DNA of 64,000 bases from positions 15,058,804 through 15,122,803 of the forward strand of contig NC_083648.1 in assembly GCF_963576545.1 (NCBI RefSeq), given 5' to 3'. The notes beneath the pieces were generated by a model. The model was not told the DNA's origin. It ran no database searches and worked only from the letters and a program-made list of their open reading frames with translations. Source of the stretch: Limanda limanda (lineage: Eukaryota; Chordata; Actinopteri; Pleuronectiformes; Pleuronectidae). Positions 52,694 to 64,000 of the stretch are shown piece by piece; position 1 is the first letter of the stretch; each line of letters starts with the position of its first letter. The position numbers and the translations under genes were made by a program.

Positions 52694-52720
<27 letters not shown>
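52694..52720. repeat. (CA)n microsatellite
   Basis: A short CA array. Confidence 0.9.
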
Positions 52721-52723
<3 letters not shown>

Positions 52724-52924
52724 GAGAGGGCAGGTTTATTATGTTCATTAACATCGCACCAAAAAGACGACATTAAAAAGATATTCCAAGAGTATAGCAC
52801 AATACATCTTACATGTACCATCACTAAACTCTGCCTTAACTGTTCCTTAACTCTTTTTTTCTAGGCTCCATTCTGCTGGAACTTACTTTCCACTTTACAG
52901 AAACAGGAATAGCAAGCAGTAGAG

Positions 52925-53105
52925 TGCATACCTCCACCAATGCCCAGCATTCCCTTTATGAACCCACTTTTTTATTTACTAGATCCGGTATTTTATTTCC
53001 ATCCGCACCAAATTGCATACGCTCATTTATATCCGTAGTAGAAGTTTCATGATAATCCATCCAGTAGTTTTTGTGTAATCCTGCTAATTCACAAACAAAC
53101 ACCAA
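52925..53105 (-). repeat. teleost interspersed repeat, 'cctccaccaa' family (reverse orientation)
   Basis: On the minus strand it contains 'agcaggattacacaaaaact', 'actggatggattatcatgaa' and 'atttggtgcggatgg', and it ends at 'attggtggaggta'. It is the same family as 11572-11765. Confidence 0.65.
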
Positions 53106-54370
53106 CCTAGGCAGATGTAATAACTCTATTTTTCTGGGTCACTACTCTAAGTTATTATACTTTACACTTTGTAAGCTCTTATTTCTGTAGATTTAACCAT
53201 CATTTCTACCAGGGCCTGTTGCACCAGTTTTAGTGAAGTTACAGCATTTCCAGATCTCAGCAGATATTTTTGGTGAGTGGAGTGTTACAATAACTGATAG
53301 GTCCGACCGCCAGAACCAGAGTTGTGATAAACAATCTTTTTCCTTTATCTCTATTTTAAAGAGGCACTGATTTGTTATTTGATTTTGCATCTCTATAAAG
53401 TTGGAGGGCTCATGAGAGACAGTAGCAGTAGAGAGAGAGAGATATCCTGAATATTAGTAGAGGTGTTGAGTAACAAATCAGATCTGATCACTGAACAGAT
53501 CTGCAGGTTCTAGCAGCGATGATTCTCTTACAGGTGACTGAGTTCACTGTTCACAATTCAGCCATAATAAACAACATGTTATGTTTTTGTTTAAAACAGA
53601 CACATCACATTACATCATCACCATCATCATAATGTGATAACAGTTGTGTAAGCGTGGGCAGTTTGAATCATCCCTGAACAGCAGTATGAACAGATCTGTA
53701 CTCTCACTGTCATCTGTAGTGAAGCACACAGAGAGCTGATCACTTCACTTATCATAGGACAAAGTGACTTTGAACAAAACATTTAGAATCAGCTAAATAA
53801 TTTGCAATTTACACCTCCATACCCCAGCAGTGAGTTATGGTGACTTTTACAGAAACAACCTTCTCCCCTTCGACTGACAGAAAAAATATGAAATGTGCAG
53901 TACATATACTGGAGGAAAAAATATCCAGAAAAGATCCCACAAATCTTTCAAAATATCTACTATTGAAGAACATTTTCTCTTAATCGTCTCTGTGAAGAAA
54001 AGGCTGTTGAAGTAATCTGTGCAACTAATAATGTTGATCTCAAAGCTGTGGAGGCTGAGCCAAGGGCAGCTCGACAAACTTGTCTGTAGCTACCGAAGCA
54101 CATCCACGAAAATTATAGAAACTAACTCGCACTCAAAGTAGCTTTAAGAGATAAAAGCCTACCGCAGCCACAAGAGGGCAGAAGATTAGAAGACTGATAC
54201 AGTCATACAGTATCAGATCTTTTATTGGACTAAATGTTGTTTAGACTTTCAGCCTCTTAAGTATACACTTACCACCCAGACTTCACTCAAATCTCAATCC
54301 CAAACGGAGGTTAACCACAATGACATCATCAGGGTTATTTTCTCAGACTTTCTCAGCTGTTATTACAGCT

Positions 54371-54462
54371 AGTATAGTATAGTATAGTATAGTATAGTAT
54401 AGTATAGTATAGTATAGTATAGTATAGTATAGTATAGTATAGTATAGTACAGTATAGTATAG
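54371..54462. repeat. (AGTAT)n pentanucleotide array
   Basis: About 18 units of AGTAT with one substitution near the right end. Confidence 0.96.
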
Positions 54463-55342
54463 TGTGGTGTCTGGTGGTAGTTATAGTATCGAATAGCATG
54501 AAAGAGTAGTCTTTACTCAACTCTAACCTCGTACCTGTAACTGTACTTTATCTTCTCTCTTCTCCTCCACGCATCACTACTCTCCTCATCTGTCCTGTAA
54601 CTCAGTTGTATTCTATTGTAACTCCACACTTTAATGGAACTTGTTTCATAAGAGGGTGAGCTTTAAATGTCTCCATCGCTGCAGGTGTGACTTGCTCTTG
54701 TTGGCCTGATAACAGAGAACATTTCACTCTTATTGCCTCACACAGCCTCCTTGACACGGAAGAGAAACTGACTAAATGATCAATCTGCAGACTCACTCCT
54801 TAACCTACTTTACTCTGGTTTTAACACAGTTTCATCAGCCAGGTCGTCCTTCGGTTTTTTTCTTCCAGCCCCCTTCAGGCAAGTTGCTTGAAAAGATGCT
54901 CCACTTTCTTTCTGCGTCAATTGATGACGCTTCTCTGTGACTATATGTCATAACAGAGCAAACATCTCTCGTGAAGCCGTTCATAATGCCCTGTCCAAAA
55001 TCAGCTTTCTCTCTGCTGCTTCCCACTGAAATGACAAACATGGAGCGCATAGCTATTTCCACCCAAACACGGCATGCTGTGCAGAGAAATGCATGTAATT
55101 CATTGTTAAGGGAGGCAGCTTTTGGCCTCAGCCCAGAAATGAAAAAGCAAATCACATCAAATTATAAAAGAATAACCATAACAGAGTGGTTGTGGAGACT
55201 GAGCTGTAATGCCCAGCAGACCTGTGAGCTCAGGGGGATAATGCTGAAATAAATTGGATAATTTCACAGTGTTTAGCTGTGAGAAATAAGACACCTTCTC
55301 ACAAAACCTGTAAATTAACTCTGCAAAACATATAATAAATAT

Positions 55343-55383
55343 ATGTATGTATATGTGTGTGTGAATATATATGTATATGTGTG

Positions 55384-55416
<33 letters not shown>

Positions 55417-55436
55417 ATGTGTGTGTGTGTGTGTGT

Positions 55437-55475
<39 letters not shown>

Positions 55476-55482
55476 TGTGTGC

Positions 55483-55559
<77 letters not shown>

Positions 55560-55571
55560 TGTGTGTGTGTC
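55343..55571. repeat. (TG)n/(TA)n compound microsatellite
   Basis: A mixed TA and TG array with sporadic TT, TC and GC interruptions, about 230 bp. Confidence 0.95.
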
Positions 55572-57225
55572 TACACTACACACTCACATTTAGCACCTCT
55601 AATGAAAATGCCCATCTGTTTGTTTTTCTTAAACACAAACATTTGGCTTGTCAGAACATTAACCCAGCGTGAATCCAACATATTTCCTAAAGAACATATT
55701 TCCATTCCAAACATTGTGCATCTTGGAGACACATAACAATCTTAGATAGGAGGTGCCAGTTAGCAGCCGGCTCGACCCAATATGGTGCCGGAGGGGAGAA
55801 TAACAAATGGGCTTTTAGGAGATGCAGGATGTGGCTCTCACAGGTGAGCGATACTATAAACTTGAACGTATACAATATGATGTATCGTTGTCGCTATACA
55901 AAATTGTATAAAAAAATATCAACATTAAACTTTAAATGTGTGCAAAACTAATATAATTATCCCCAAAACATCACCTATAGTAGTAAGACACTGAGAGTAA
56001 AACATTTTCTGCATGTACACTCTTATTACTTTTGATACCTTGAGTATATTTTGCATTTTGAAGGGTAACGTTTTGAACGCATGACTTTTGCCCGAAGTGC
56101 AGTATGTTTACAGTGTGGAAATAATATTTTTTTTAAGTTAAATACCTGAACTATACCCCCACCACTGTTTATTTGACAGCTTTAGTAACTATTTACTGTA
56201 GGATGAACATTTTTACAATGGGTCGTGAAACACGCTTTTAAAATATGACACAGTTTAAGATTGAACCAGCGGTTTCCAAACCTCTGGGCTTCAGGCATTT
56301 TATAAAGAGCAATATAGATTCAGGGGTCACATCTCAGAGGTATATGAGCTGTTAACAGTTCGACCCAAGAGTAATCTTTTTCCCTCTAAACCTCTCGCAT
56401 GGTTTCATATCTGTGAAAAAACAAACCTCTACACTTTGCTTTCCTCTCCTTCCTGCTCTTTTCTCTATTTTTGTATTTGTGCATTTGAAGGCTTGAACCT
56501 TTCATCATGAACAGATTTGAGCTCATAATAACAATAAGACTCTCATCCCTCAGTCAGTGTAACATCCTGAATGTAGGCTGGGTGATACACAGTTTGTATA
56601 CTTCACTTTCAGTGTGCAGCTGACTGACAGTACCGGGTCACAGCATGTTTACCATTGTAATCACAATGGTAATGTGAAAACAGCTGTTTTATTGATAATG
56701 TTTTTACTGTAATCAGGATCAATGAGATTATGTTTGGGTTTCTTGCACCTTTAGGGATTTTCTTAAGTTTCATATATGGTGCAATCCAGCTCTGTGTTAG
56801 CACTCTACAACCAAATACAGGCTCTTGCTACGTAGAACTACCTAGTTCCTTGAACCTGCAATAACTGATCGTCAGTTCAGGGCATTAATGGAACAACCAC
56901 ATTACTCATGTGCTGCTGTGTTTCTGCAGACCTTGCTAACGAAAGTCCAATATTCACTTATTTTATCTCTATTTTATTCTACACCAACTGACATTCACAG
57001 AATACTCCTTGTTAGCGGTTTCCTCTTGTTTCCAAGACTTATCTCCATATTTATTTGCATACAGACAGGAGATTGATATTAATACTGTCTCCGCCAGAGG
57101 GCAAATTAGGAGGCTCCCAAAATGTCAAACGATTCACTCTCAAATTTGTCCTTCATGCCTCATTGTCATTCTGAGTGACCGTTTGTCCAGAAAAATTCTG
57201 TCATCTCACTCCTCTGCTTTTGTTT

Positions 57226-57379
<154 letters not shown>

Positions 57380-58304
57380 ATTATGCAGACGGGCCTGTAA
57401 ATCCTTCAGGAGCAGAATTGCTTCCCTCACTGTTTTTTGTCCTTGGCAGAATGTTCGGACACCTTAAAGCAGAGGAACAGTACGTACACATTTATTCCTA
57501 TATTGTATTGATTTTTAAAGTTTGAATCTCGCACACACACACACACACACAGACACTCACACCAAGCCAGCTGGCAAACAGTCCCATTGATCACAGAGCG
57601 ATGCTGGTCTTTAACCTCCTGGGTAAAAAAGAGTCAGTCTAATTGAAACCTCAGCAGCCCCAGGAGAGCTGAACTGTGACATTCCCTGAGTCCTGATTTC
57701 AGGTTGCCTACGTTTGCCCTCTGCCTGCTCACTCCCCAGCACTGTGCCACTAATGGTCTCATCACTGCAATGCAACTGCAACTGCTCCTCACATCCGCAG
57801 CTCCCTTCTTCCCCGCTCCGCGCTGTCACTTCTGCACAAATGTTTCGGAGGAACTTTTGTTGAAGGGCAACGAGCTGCTGTTGCTCGTCCTCGGTTTTCC
57901 AGTAAATTACCTCTCAGAGTCAGTTTGGCTCTGAGGTGAGTGAGAGGCACAAAGTGAGGAGCGAGGCCTCTTAAACTTTTGCAACCCCTCTGACATGGGA
58001 GCCATCTTGATGACCCCGGGTAGACTGAATCAAATATGAGTAATAAACCTTGAGAAGTTTCTGGAAAACACCAGGCAGCTTGTTACAGAACGACTCCTCG
58101 GTCCTTCCACTCTTGACCAAGCAGGAGTGTTTTAATGTTTTTCATCTTTCTCATGAGACTCAATACAACTTCACACCGGGACAGAGGGAAAGGGGAGAAA
58201 ACACAGGATGACTTGGCATCTCAGACAGTGATGTTATAGGGCCATCTAGTGGATACAGTTGGTGTCACATAAAGCTTAATATCCCAAGTGGCCAACGTGT
58301 TCTC

Positions 58305-58700
58305 CACCAATCCATCCATTCTCTATACCGCTCCCCCTCTGACGGTCCCGGGGGTCATTGCACTCAAAAAAAGAATTATGCTTAAACGGTGACTTTATCT
58401 ATTTCAATAACATATTACATTTCCTTGTAACAAATTTTTACATAAATTCAATGTAAAGGTTCATTTTAATGAAGTATTTGATTTATTCACACAAACCCAT
58501 CATGATAGAAAACACTTCATTAATGGGACCCTTTACAATTTTTTTATAATTGAAATACATATAGTCAATAATTATTTTATTTTTCTGTGAGGCAGGACAC
58601 ACCCCGCACAGGTGGTCAGCGTATAGCAGGGTCAGAGACAAACAACCATTTACACTCACATCCACAACTGCCTACCACACCCGTGGCCAAACCAGGAATC
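58305..58700 (+). repeat. interrupted copy of the 'ctggacaggtcaccagggta' repeat family
   Basis: The left part is 'ccatccattctctataccgc' (about 58313). The right part (about 58590-58700) is 'ggtcagagacaaacaaccat', 'ttacactcacatccacaact' and 'ggaatcgaaccagga'. About 220 bp of AT-rich sequence lies between them where the family is normally continuous. Confidence 0.5.
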
Positions 58701-59549
58701 GAACCAGGAAAGATGGAGTCAGGAGTGACAGAGAAGACAGTTTGTTGAAGACATACAATAAAAGACAACATACAAAAAATTATGAAATCGACAGAAGCAA
58801 AAGAAAACAATTATGAAGCAGATGTGACACCATGATGAAACACGAATGGAGATGTTTAATTTTGAAAGTTTCAACTTATTTACAGTAACTACTTTACAAG
58901 TTGTATTCAGTGGAGGGCAGTAAAGGGAATGTATTCTACCTATTGTTTTTCAAAGTAAAACAGGAAAGTGCTGAAGGCAATTTTGAGATTTTTCATACAA
59001 AACGGTAGATTAATTTATACAATATGATGAATTTATTAGAGTCTAAATTATTGCAATGGAGTCCAACTTCAACTACAGCAGTAAAATGCCACTTAGATTA
59101 ATATTCATCGCTAGTGACAATAATCTTCTGATAATAATGTTCTCAGGTACTTATTTTCAAGTAATCTAATACTAATGATAATAATACCTCTAACCAATTA
59201 ACTAATATCATTTTTATTGACAAGCTTAATTTAGCATTTTTAAAGTTTTTAATTTGTACTTTAACTTTAGTAAGAAATCCCTCGTCCATTACTGTCATGT
59301 GTATGTTTTGTTTTCATGAACACATTGTTACATTCACATTTAAAAAAAAAAATCTATAATAAGCATATTGTAAAAATCCTCCAGTCAATGCCGAAAAATG
59401 CTACATCTAATATTAAATTTTTGATTTAAAAAAAGCATGTCTGATAACCTCAAAGATTTTCTTTTCATAAATCGAGTTAAATAGAAAATTCCTTGATCTT
59501 AATCTGCATCTGTCATGGGTTCTTCTCAGGCTGAGGCCTCATAGCTCCA

Positions 59550-59655
59550 ACATGATGGTAGAAATCGGTTTAATCAGTTTTGTGTAGTCCTGTTAAGAAG
59601 TAAACAAATAACAGAAAGGGATCAAAACATACATTTCTTGGTGGAGGTGAATATC
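59550..59655 (-). repeat. teleost interspersed repeat fragment, 'cctccaccaa' family
   Basis: Contains 'gaaatcggtttaatcagttt', 'tgtgtagtcctgttaagaag' and 'cttggtggaggtg'. It is the reverse orientation of the family at 11572, reduced to its ends. Confidence 0.5.
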
Positions 59656-61384
59656 TGAAAGTCTAAAATAAGAACCTCAGGCTCTTCTCTGCTGTTCACA
59701 TTCTGACCAGCAGGGTTCGCCCCCTGCCTCTGCAGCTGCCTCTTGTGAGTCTCTTCAGTCTGAGCTGCAGTTCTCCTCCATTCATCAGCCTTCTTTTATT
59801 CACACTGACAAAAGAGACATCAAATAGGGCGGTGTGGGAAAACACAACAATGCATTTCACAACACAGACTCTGGCTAATATATGCAAAGTGTGAATAAAG
59901 CGAGTCTGTGTGTGTATGTGTTTGTGTGTCTGTGTGTGTATTGTAAATAGTTTATCTCTAGTTTGCTTTGTATTTTATTGAATTTCTGAGTCTGCAACAA
60001 TATCAAAATTCAACAGATTAAAATGTTTTTAAGCTGACCAAAATCTGAAACGAAAAATAACTGAAATCTTCAATATTTTGAATTTGATCCAACAAAGAAA
60101 TTTGGAGACCAGCACCTGAGCAGCCATGATTCAGTTTTCTTGCACCGAAATCAAAACTGCTTTTGCTCACTGCCATTTCTGTCAGTGTCACAGGATCTGC
60201 ACCCACATTCGGTAAAATGAACCTGAAATGATTTGTCTCTCTCCTGGTTGGCTGCTCGCTGGTTCCCACCCAAATCAAAAGGGGCGAGTCGTGGGAGGTC
60301 ATGTCTGGCCACCCCTCAGGAGAATAACGGGGTCTCTGTCTGCCCCCCAAACCGCCAACGGTCCTCCATGGTCCCTATGGCAACAGCCAAGGACCCTGGA
60401 AGGCCCCCAGACTGGAGCGTCCGAGCAGATGCCCATAATTAACGTTGCTATATGGAGGTGTCATTCCTGCCAGTCGGCCTTACATGGAGACAGACCCTCT
60501 CCCAGACCTGTCAGAGGCCCAGAGGGCCGGGTGAAAAATGACTGCCCTGCGGTGTGTGTGTGTGTGTGTGTGAGTTGGATTGGGGGGTGGGTAACGTCTG
60601 CCCACCAGTGTCTGCCCAGTAAAAACATGACTGACCATCACACAGTGGCACAATGATCTTTTTACTTATAGGACCAGCTTCCTCCAGAATAAACTCTTAA
60701 AGAATACAATGAAGTGACACTCAGCGTCACTTTAATTCTTTAAGTGTCAACTGCTTTTAATATGAAAGATTTGATTTTCTTCAGTCACACCCATGAACTC
60801 ATCAGTACGTCTCTTATACATATCCGAAAGTTACGTTGATGTATATATGTTGAGGTAATGTTCTGGCTGACATGCTGTCGTGACGCAGACTAACCGGGTG
60901 TCTGGCTTACACGGTTGGCTGAGGATCAGATTGCGTCTCATCCTCACATGTGTCCGACCTAAAGACACAGAGGGGCCATTTCAGAAATCTCCATAAACTC
61001 CTGAAACAACCAGACCTTGATAAAAACGGAGCAGACGTTCATCATTTCTAATGCTGAAGAGGTGTTATTGCTCCCAAAACATCATTGACCACTGTGAATT
61101 CAGGAGAAGCTGGTCACCGATAAAATCAAGAAATAGAATCATTATCCTTGCAATTTGTTGTAGCCCCACTTATCTATCATTTACCCACAGTATCTTTCTG
61201 AATAGAATTGAATATGTTGTGGTTATTTGTGAATTCATTTCTCAACAGCTATAGACCTAAACTGGTTTCATATAATCTAATGTAATCTGTGATGCTTCTT
61301 TGAAATTCTGAACAACCTCCCTCTGTTTGTGAAGGGCAGAGAGATGAGGCCAAAACCTCCAGAAGAAGTCTAAAAAGTGGACCA

Positions 61385-61620
61385 AGAGTTAGAGTGGATC
61401 TGGAGGTCGTCCACTAACCAGAAAGTCTGCAGTTTGATCCCAGTCTCCACTATTCCATGTGCCATGGTGTCATTGGGCAAGACATTAAACCCCAAAGTCA
61501 GCTGACTGATTGAGAAAGTGCTGCACTTAGATGCATTGTATGATTGTGTGTGTTTGAAGGGGTGAATGACATCTGTGCTTTGAGTTATCAGCAAGGCTGT
61601 AAAAAGGCTCTAAAAACCAC
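61385..61620 (+). repeat. teleost interspersed repeat with tRNA-like B-box ('gggcaagacattaaacccc' family)
   Basis: Contains 'gcagtttgatcccagt', which resembles a pol III B box. It then has 'gggcaagacattaaacccc', 'gtgctttgagttatcagcaa' and 'aaaggctctaaaaacc'. I recognise this order from a widespread percomorph repeat that ends in a 'gcgctatataaat'-type tail. It may be tRNA-derived. Confidence 0.6.
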
Positions 61621-63975
61621 AGACATTAACCATTTAACAATCTTTACTATCTTCTGCTGCAATATTTTTACAGAAAATCTATAAATAAATTCACTAACAG
61701 ATGTAAACCTGCCTGTGATCAACGTGCACCTGCTGTTAAACTGTGTTATCAAGAATTTATTAAAATACTTAAGCTCTAGTTCTGGATGCTTCATAAGTCT
61801 GATGAGACACTGGACATCCTTATGAGTATTACATTGCACATTAATGATAAACAAATGGTTAAAAATAAAGTGATCATGTGCTCGTTTGCAGACTGAAGCG
61901 ATAACAATCAAACCAAAACTATCATCGGATTTTCTTTGTTCGTAAACCAGCTTCAAAACCACAGAGTAGATCAAAACACCACTGCAGTGTCCTGCTGCCA
62001 CAGGTCAACTGATCAGGGCTGATTGGGTTAAAGACACATCCGTCCGCTGTCCTGCACGTGACACCAAAGGTCACCAAATGCACTGTCCACGAGTGTCCGA
62101 GATCATCAACAGCCCCGAGTGGTCACCATCATGCTCGTGCTGCGACTTACTGAGGGCCAGGGGGGGGGTCAGGACATCACCTCACCTCTGACCTGGCCGG
62201 CCCTCTCTGTCGTCATTACATAATAAGATGTTTCCTTCCACACTGATGAATCTGTTCCTGCAGCAGGACCACAGAGAGCGTGTGTAAGTGAAAACGTCTT
62301 TATGAGGTTGTTCAGCCTTTAAAGCCAAAGTGAAGTGGTCTGTAAAAACTAGGCTATTGAACGAGTATATGGGCTTGTAAATGTGGAACAATAGTGAAGC
62401 TGCACGGCGGTTCAGGGGCCGTTTCATTTCATTTCTGTTGTATTTGAACTAGACTATATGTTCAGTCTAGTTGAGCGATATTGAAATGTGAATTTGACAA
62501 TCTCTCACGGCCTAAATACAATAAATGACGTTTGCAGCACAGCAACAAAGGATCGTAAATGATGTAACACAATGTAAAGTGTGTTTTAAATATTGAAAAC
62601 ATAAAAATGATGACGAGGTGAAAGTTGGATAATCGTGGGAGAACTTCCTGATATGTGAAACTCTGCATGAAGAAGAAGAAGCATGGAGAATAGAATCATG
62701 AGTATTCCCTCGGGGGTCGTGGGATCAGCGAGCCAGACACTGTTTTGTGGGACCTTAAATGCAGGAACACGGGAGGTGGGAGAGGGCTGTCTGGGGCTGA
62801 ACCAGCCAATTATACTCTGGCTAGACACATCGCACTTACATGGCACATACATGTGAGAATCTGCTGCTCAAGTGAAACCGCTCGCACAGACAGACACCTG
62901 GCGTTGGCTGAAACAACGTCGTGAAGTTGAAAGGATCTGAAGCTGATTCACAACATTTCTATTTACATGCTGTCGAGTAAAATTATATAAATAAACCACA
63001 AGAAATGAATCACTTTGAAAGCAGGTTGAACTGCACTGACATAGAGCAAAGTGGGCTAATATGAGGGTTTGGTGTAAATATGTGTTTTTAAGGTTTTGGT
63101 AAAGATAGAACGTGTGTTATGATCAATGATGGTTTTCAGCTAATATCATGAATGAAACGTAGCAGTCAATAAAGATATTTTATTATGAAATGTTCAACTT
63201 GTTAACAGTATCTTACTCACAACTTTTACTCTGTGGAGGGAAGTAAAACCTATTTATTCAATTTACGATATGTTTCAGAATAAAGTGCTGGAGGCTACTC
63301 TGACAGTTTTCATTGGTTATTCTGGATTCCTTTTTTACCCAGGCTTTAGTGGCTAGAGACCATACAATGGCACATATATTGTAAGATTGTGATGCACAGT
63401 AAACAGTAGATTATATGTGAGAATGGCACTCGGATATTTCTATGAATGAACATGTTGATTGTTTGAAAGGTTGATGAGTGAAGGATAACGTGTAGTCAAC
63501 ATCACAAGCATGGCTGTAAACACATGCATCACAACAACAGCTTGAATGAAAGTCCAGGGTGTGAGTGTGTGAATGTTTTAGCAAAACAGAGTAAATCCAT
63601 CGGAGATCTTTATCATTCTCAGAATAATGGATGTTTTTCCTCAGCTCAATAATTCTTCTGATCCTTTTTCTACCTTTTACCAACAAAACTCTTCAACTTT
63701 ACCTTTGCTGTCCTGTAAGGGAAATTTATCTTGCAACCCAGAATCTATATCACACATAAATGCGAGCATAAGATACATTTAACAAATATAAAAAAATAAG
63801 TGCTATCAAAAATATCTATGTGATAAAAATGATCACTTAAACTGTCATAATAGAGCTGCCACTAAATTCTTATTACATATAGATTTCACATTTCTTTTCA
63901 CTGGAGGGCAAAGCAAATGTTATAGTTAAAAGTTAAATTGATAATGCTTCACCAATATAGCTGATATCACTTATA

Positions 63976-64000
63976 TATATTTTATATAGATAGATAGATA
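63976..64000. repeat. start of a (TAGA)n array cut by the window edge
   Basis: TATATATAT sequence passes into TAGATAGATAGATA at the right end. The array continues outside. Confidence 0.7.

Noticed and set aside
54371..54462. CRISPR-like regular repeat
   Set aside because: It is a pentanucleotide satellite with no spacers, in a vertebrate genome.
60228..60656. 142-codon plus-strand frame as a gene
   Set aside because: It runs into a TG repeat, has no domain and no neighbouring exons. It is kept only as a possible regulatory segment.
61430..61446. tRNA gene suggested by a B-box-like gtttgatccc
   Set aside because: There is no matching A box or cloverleaf. It is part of a dispersed repeat.

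Overview
This is vertebrate nuclear DNA and almost certainly teleost, probably percomorph. It has spliced genes with GT-AG introns, very dense dinucleotide and tetranucleotide microsatellites, and interspersed-repeat families I recognise from spiny-rayed fish. No prokaryotic, viral, CRISPR or operon-like structure is present.

Layout. (1) 75-3624, plus strand: a complete ten-exon tm6sf2, 376 codons, an ER membrane protein of the EXPERA superfamily involved in lipoprotein lipidation. (2) About 4250-5450: a short repeat-bearing spacer between two convergent genes. (3) 6612-32324, minus strand: a complete coding sequence for neurocan (ncan), a brain chondroitin-sulfate proteoglycan. I resolved it into 19 coding exons whose phases all join (3681 nt, 1226 residues plus stop). 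Domain order is signal peptide, V-type Ig, two hyaluronan-binding Link modules, a mucin-like glycosaminoglycan region, two EGF modules, a C-type lectin domain, one sushi/CCP module and an Arg/His-rich tail. A likely non-coding first exon lies near 45526-45750, so the transcription unit would cover about 40 kb. (4) About 45.8-64.0 kb: I see no gene, only microsatellites and decayed interspersed repeats.

The gene pair is a known vertebrate synteny block. In human 19p13.11 NCAN and TM6SF2 are also convergent, but HAPLN4 lies between them. Here hapln4 is absent from the gap. The two genes have no known shared biochemical pathway, and neurocan is assigned from its own sequence as well as from the neighbour.

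I found no previously undescribed multi-gene system. The points most worth checking are: two extra introns splitting the canonical Ig and C-type lectin exons of ncan; a duplicated WKPW exon module in its glycosaminoglycan region; an Arg/Lys/Glu-rich block inside that region; a roughly 180-bp TG microsatellite that starts 6 nt inside an intron at a Link-module splice donor; a non-autonomous hAT element with an exact 8-bp target-site duplication; a decayed L1-type LINE; and a 400-bp uninterrupted ATCT array.
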